Below are positions 61,495 to 64,000 of a DNA stretch of 64,000 bases, piece by piece (position 1 is the first letter of the stretch; every line of letters begins with the position of its first letter). Source of the DNA: CAVQCX01 sp963775335. GTDB lineage: Bacteria > Pseudomonadota > Gammaproteobacteria > Chromatiales > Chromatiaceae. The position numbers and the translations under genes are program-made. The notes beneath the pieces are model-generated. The model saw only the letters and a program-made list of their open reading frames with translations. It ran no database searches and had not been told where the DNA came from. The DNA lies in assembly GCA_963775335.1 (NCBI GenBank), contig CAVZIJ010000006.1, positions 177,492 through 241,491 of the forward strand, written 5' to 3'.

Positions 61495-63315
61495 ATGCCG
61501 AAGATCCACGTCACCAACGTCATCCTGCGCGATGCCCACCAGTCCCTGATCGCCACGCGCATGCGTACGGAAGACATGCTGCCGATCTGCGAGAAGCTCG
61601 ACGCCATCGGCTATTGGTCCCTGGAGTGCTGGGGCGGCGCCACCTTCGACGCCTGCGTGCGCTTCCTGAAGGAAGACCCCTGGGAGCGCCTGCGCAAGCT
61701 GCGCGAGGCCCTGCCCAAGACCCGGCTGCAGATGCTGCTGCGCGGCCAGAACCTGCTGGGCTACCGCCACTACTCCGACGACGTGGTCCGCGCCTTCGTA
61801 CGCCGCTCGGCCGAGAACGGCATGGACGTGTTCCGCATCTTCGATGCGCTCAACGATCTGCGTAACCTCAAAACCGCCATCGAGACCACCAAGGCGGCGG
61901 GCAAGCACGCCCAGGGCACCATTTGCTACACCACCAGCCCGGTGCACTCCATTGGCGGCTTTGTCGCCCAGGCCAAAGAGCTGGCGCAGATGGGCTGTGA
62001 CTCCATCGCCCTCAAGGACATGGCGGGGCTGCTCACCCCCTATACCACCGCGGAGCTGGTCAAGGCGCTGAAGGACGCGGTGGACCTGCCGCTGCATTTG
62101 CACTCCCACGCCACGGCGGGGCTGTCGGACATGTGCCACCTCAAGGCCATCGAGAACGGCTGCGAGCACATCGACACGGCCATCTCCTCGTTCGCCGGCG
62201 GCACCAGTCACCCGCCCACCGAGAGCCTGGTGGCGGCGCTGCGCGGTACCGAGTACGACACCGGACTGGATCTGGAGAAGATCCAGCAGATCGGCATGTA
62301 CTTCTATGCCGTGCGCGCGAAGTATCATCAGTTCGAAAGCGATTACACTGGGGTGGACACCCGAGTGCAGGTCAACCAGGTGCCCGGGGGCATGATCTCC
62401 AACCTCTCTCACCAGCTCCGGGAGCAGAACGCGCTGGAGCGCATCAACGAGGTGCTGGAGGAGATCCCCCGGGTACGCAGGGACCTCGGTTACCCCCCGC
62501 TGGTTACCCCCACCTCCCAGATCGTGGGCACCCAGGCGGTGCTCAACGTGCTTACCGGCAAGCGCTACCAGAGCATCACCAACGAGGTGAAGCGCTATCT
62601 CCAAGGGGGCTATGGCCGGGCGCCGGCGCCGGTAAATCCGACCCTGCAGCAACAGGCGGTGGGCAACGAGGACATCATCGACGTGCGCCCCGCCGACCTG
62701 CTCAATCCGGAGCTGGAGCGCCTGCGCGAGGACATCGGCGGCGTCGTCCAAAGCGAGGAGGACATCCTCATCTACGCCATGTTCCCCGAGGTCGGCCGCC
62801 AGTACCTGGAGGGCCGCGCCGCGGGCACCCTGGTCCCAGAGCCCCTGGAGCCACCGCGGACACCCGGAGCCGGGCGGACCGCGCCCACCGAGTTCCACAT
62901 CGTGCTGCACGGGGAGAGCTACCACATCAAGGTCACAGGAGCGGGTCACAAGGAGCAGTCCGAGCGCCACTTCTACTTCACCGTCGACGGCGTTCCCGAG
63001 GAGGTGCTGGTGGAGACCCTCGACGAGATCGTGCTCGAGGGCGGGGCCCAGGGCGCGGTCAAGCAGGCCATCGCGGGCAAGCGACCCAAGCCCACCAAGG
63101 AGGGTCACGTCACCACCAGCATGCCGGGCAACATCGTTGACGTGCTGGTCCGGGAAGGCGACAAGGTCAGCGCCGGGCAGCCGGTACTGATCACCGAGGC
63201 CATGAAGATGGAGACCGAGATCCAGGCCCCTATCGCCGGCACCGTCACCCAGCTTCTGGTACAGAAAGGCGACAGCGTGAATCCCAATGAGGTGCTGGTG
63301 GAGATCGAGGCCTGA
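61495..63315 (+). CDS. pycB: Pyruvate carboxylase subunit B / oxaloacetate decarboxylase alpha type
   Basis: A 606-residue protein. The carboxyltransferase barrel has LRDAHQSLIATRMRTEDM, ECWGGATFD, CDSIALKDMAGLL and HLHSHATAG; the C-terminal biotinyl domain has EAMKMETE with the biotinylated Lys. The decarboxylase form (OadA) is nearly identical in sequence, but no oadB or oadG membrane genes lie here and a biotin carboxylase is directly upstream, so pyruvate carboxylase is the better reading. Confidence 0.9.
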   Translation: MPKIHVTNVILRDAHQSLIATRMRTEDMLPICEKLDAIGYWSLECWGGATFDACVRFLKEDPWERLRKLREALPKTRLQMLLRGQNLLGYRHYSDDVVRAFVRRSAENGMDVFRIFDALNDLRNLKTAIETTKAAGKHAQGTICYTTSPVHSIGGFVAQAKELAQMGCDSIALKDMAGLLTPYTTAELVKALKDAVDLPLHLHSHATAGLSDMCHLKAIENGCEHIDTAISSFAGGTSHPPTESLVAALRGTEYDTGLDLEKIQQIGMYFYAVRAKYHQFESDYTGVDTRVQVNQVPGGMISNLSHQLREQNALERINEVLEEIPRVRRDLGYPPLVTPTSQIVGTQAVLNVLTGKRYQSITNEVKRYLQGGYGRAPAPVNPTLQQQAVGNEDIIDVRPADLLNPELERLREDIGGVVQSEEDILIYAMFPEVGRQYLEGRAAGTLVPEPLEPPRTPGAGRTAPTEFHIVLHGESYHIKVTGAGHKEQSERHFYFTVDGVPEEVLVETLDEIVLEGGAQGAVKQAIAGKRPKPTKEGHVTTSMPGNIVDVLVREGDKVSAGQPVLITEAMKMETEIQAPIAGTVTQLLVQKGDSVNPNEVLVEIEA

Positions 63316-63865
63316 CCGGACAGCCGGCGCCCCCAGGGTGACGGCCGCTATCGCCTCCGTCCCACCAGCATCGCCAAGTCCCGGGTACCCCGGGTCTCCG
63401 ACGCGGCCTTCTTCTCGGTAGACCGGGACCAATAGATGTGCGAACAGGCCGAGCAGCTCGTTTTCGGTCGACCGAGACCGTCGGTCGCTGGGGCCGTCGG
63501 TCGAGACTGCGTCCCGCACGAGGTCTGGTAATAGAGCAGATCGCCCGGGCGCAGCGCGGCGACCAGCCTCCCATCGGTGTTTCGATTGGCTTCGGTAGGG
63601 CAACGGAAACCGCCCGGCCGGCACCCCGGGCTCGCCGGATGTACGGCCATCGCGAGCGCGGCCAGCCCTGCCGTCGACCCGAACGCGCCGCTGGGACAGA
63701 GCGCCGGGTCTCGACTCTTTGCGGTATAGGTGTCGGGTCCAACCGGGATCGCTCTGAAAAGAACCGCGGCTTGGCCGCAGGTCAAAACTGCGCCGGGAAT
63801 CACATCAATTGACCACCCCGCCGCCGCCAGCGTGTAATAGTCCCTCAGTCCCATCGGGGTGCGCG
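63316..63865. other. Region between pycB and the LysR gene
   Basis: About 550 nt. A long minus-strand frame (63348-63872) opposite the LysR start has no recognisable domain; I do not call it. The stretch 63415-63507 contains several TCGGTCGA-type repeats, described separately. Confidence 0.4.
63415..63507. repeat. Cluster of TCGGTCGA-type palindromic repeats
   Basis: TCGGTAGACCGGGACC (63415-63430) and TCGGTCGACCGAGACC (63464-63479) match at 14 of 16 positions and begin 49 nt apart. The second contains a 12-nt perfect palindrome. Two more TCGGTCG copies lie at 63481-63487 and 63498-63504. They may be operators or a degenerate terminator region. Confidence 0.5.
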
Positions 63866-64000
63866 ATGGCATCGCCGGACGATCTCTACAAGCACAATCG
63901 CCTGAAACAGCTGCGGGCCTTTTGCCGCACCGCCCAGGCCGGCAGCATCAGCCAGGCCGCCGAGGCGCTCTACCTCAGCCAGCCGACCATCTCCCTGCAG
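63866..64000 (+). CDS. LysR-family regulator, N-terminal fragment
   Basis: 45 codons before the window edge: MASPDDLYKHNRLKQLRAFC, then the LysR helix-turn-helix AGSISQAAEALYLSQPTISLQ (in part). The position next to pycA-pycB fits the LysR regulator that accompanies these genes in Pseudomonas-type genomes, though there it usually lies upstream. The effector domain is outside the window. Confidence 0.9.
   Translation, partial: MASPDDLYKHNRLKQLRAFCRTAQAGSISQAAEALYLSQPTISLQ

Noticed and set aside
60160..63624. 1154-codon open frame antisense to pycA and pycB
   Set aside because: Composition artefact spanning two conserved genes and their junction.
63348..63872. 174-codon minus-strand frame opposite the LysR start
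   Set aside because: No recognisable domain, and it would overlap the LysR start antisense.

Overview
This 64 kb window is a chromosomal segment of a high-GC gammaproteobacterium. A cytochrome bc1 operon tail (petB-petC) is followed by sspA-sspB, and thiS-thiG-trmB, mutY-yggX, slyX, a YcgL-domain gene and metH are also present. Together these point to a Chromatiales or Ectothiorhodospiraceae-type organism. That placement is inference from gene content and order; no rRNA or other decisive marker is present. Most genes are dense, start with ATG, GTG or TTG, and often overlap by 4 nt (ATGA, GTGA or TTGA), which suggests translational coupling.

Layout. 1-3.5 kb: end of the bc1 complex, sspAB, a DUF3301 gene, a macrodomain gene and a tiny exported protein with a PEP-CTERM-like tail. 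3.7-11.7 kb: a Tat-exported GMC dehydrogenase pair, metH, and a large SEC-C protein. 11.9-21 kb: a type I restriction-modification island in the order hsdM, hsdS (frameshifted), an AlbA/GHKL ATPase gene, a zeta-toxin-like stub with its small partner gene, then hsdR. 21.4-28.3 kb: peroxiredoxin, an internally deleted pseudouridine synthase gene, a PilZ-like protein, a hybrid histidine kinase with a REC-PAS partner and an ArsR-type regulator, slyX, and small conserved genes. 28.4-35.7 kb: glutamate dehydrogenase, glycogen phosphorylase, a thioredoxin-like protein, a MOSC protein and an ABC-F ATPase.

35.9-42.6 kb is a decayed stretch joined to a surface-polysaccharide-like cluster. An HlyD/ABC exporter operon has lost its middle and its 3' end, and a capA-like gene carries a stop, a frameshift and a truncation. 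Next come a pyruvyl-transferase, a family 2 glycosyltransferase, a QueC-like PP-loop ATPase of unknown role, and a methyltransferase. 43-45.4 kb holds remnants of a mobile element: a broken HTH gene, a small DNA-binding protein, a higBA module with a dead toxin gene, then tRNA-Phe and a partial copy of its 5' half.

45.5-53.3 kb is conserved housekeeping: yggX, mutY, an SRPBCC gene with its signal peptide out of frame, a DUF2007 gene, tRNA-Gly, an acyl-CoA synthetase, thiS-thiG-trmB and fetA-fetB. 53.7-59.9 kb is accessory: a small helical protein, a UGT-type glycosyltransferase, a PqaA-family protein, two small secreted proteins, DUF202 and an HNH protein. The window closes with a two-subunit pyruvate carboxylase operon and the start of a LysR regulator.

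The most notable theme is the number of broken genes with readable lesions: hsdS, truC-like, HlyD/ABC/permease, capA-like, HTH, higB, SRPBCC and a toxin stub. They cluster in accessory islands. The strongest candidates for undescribed biology are the PP-loop ATPase in the polysaccharide cluster and the AlbA/GHKL gene translationally coupled to hsdS. Long open frames antisense to metH, hsdR and the pyruvate carboxylase genes are composition artefacts and are not annotated.
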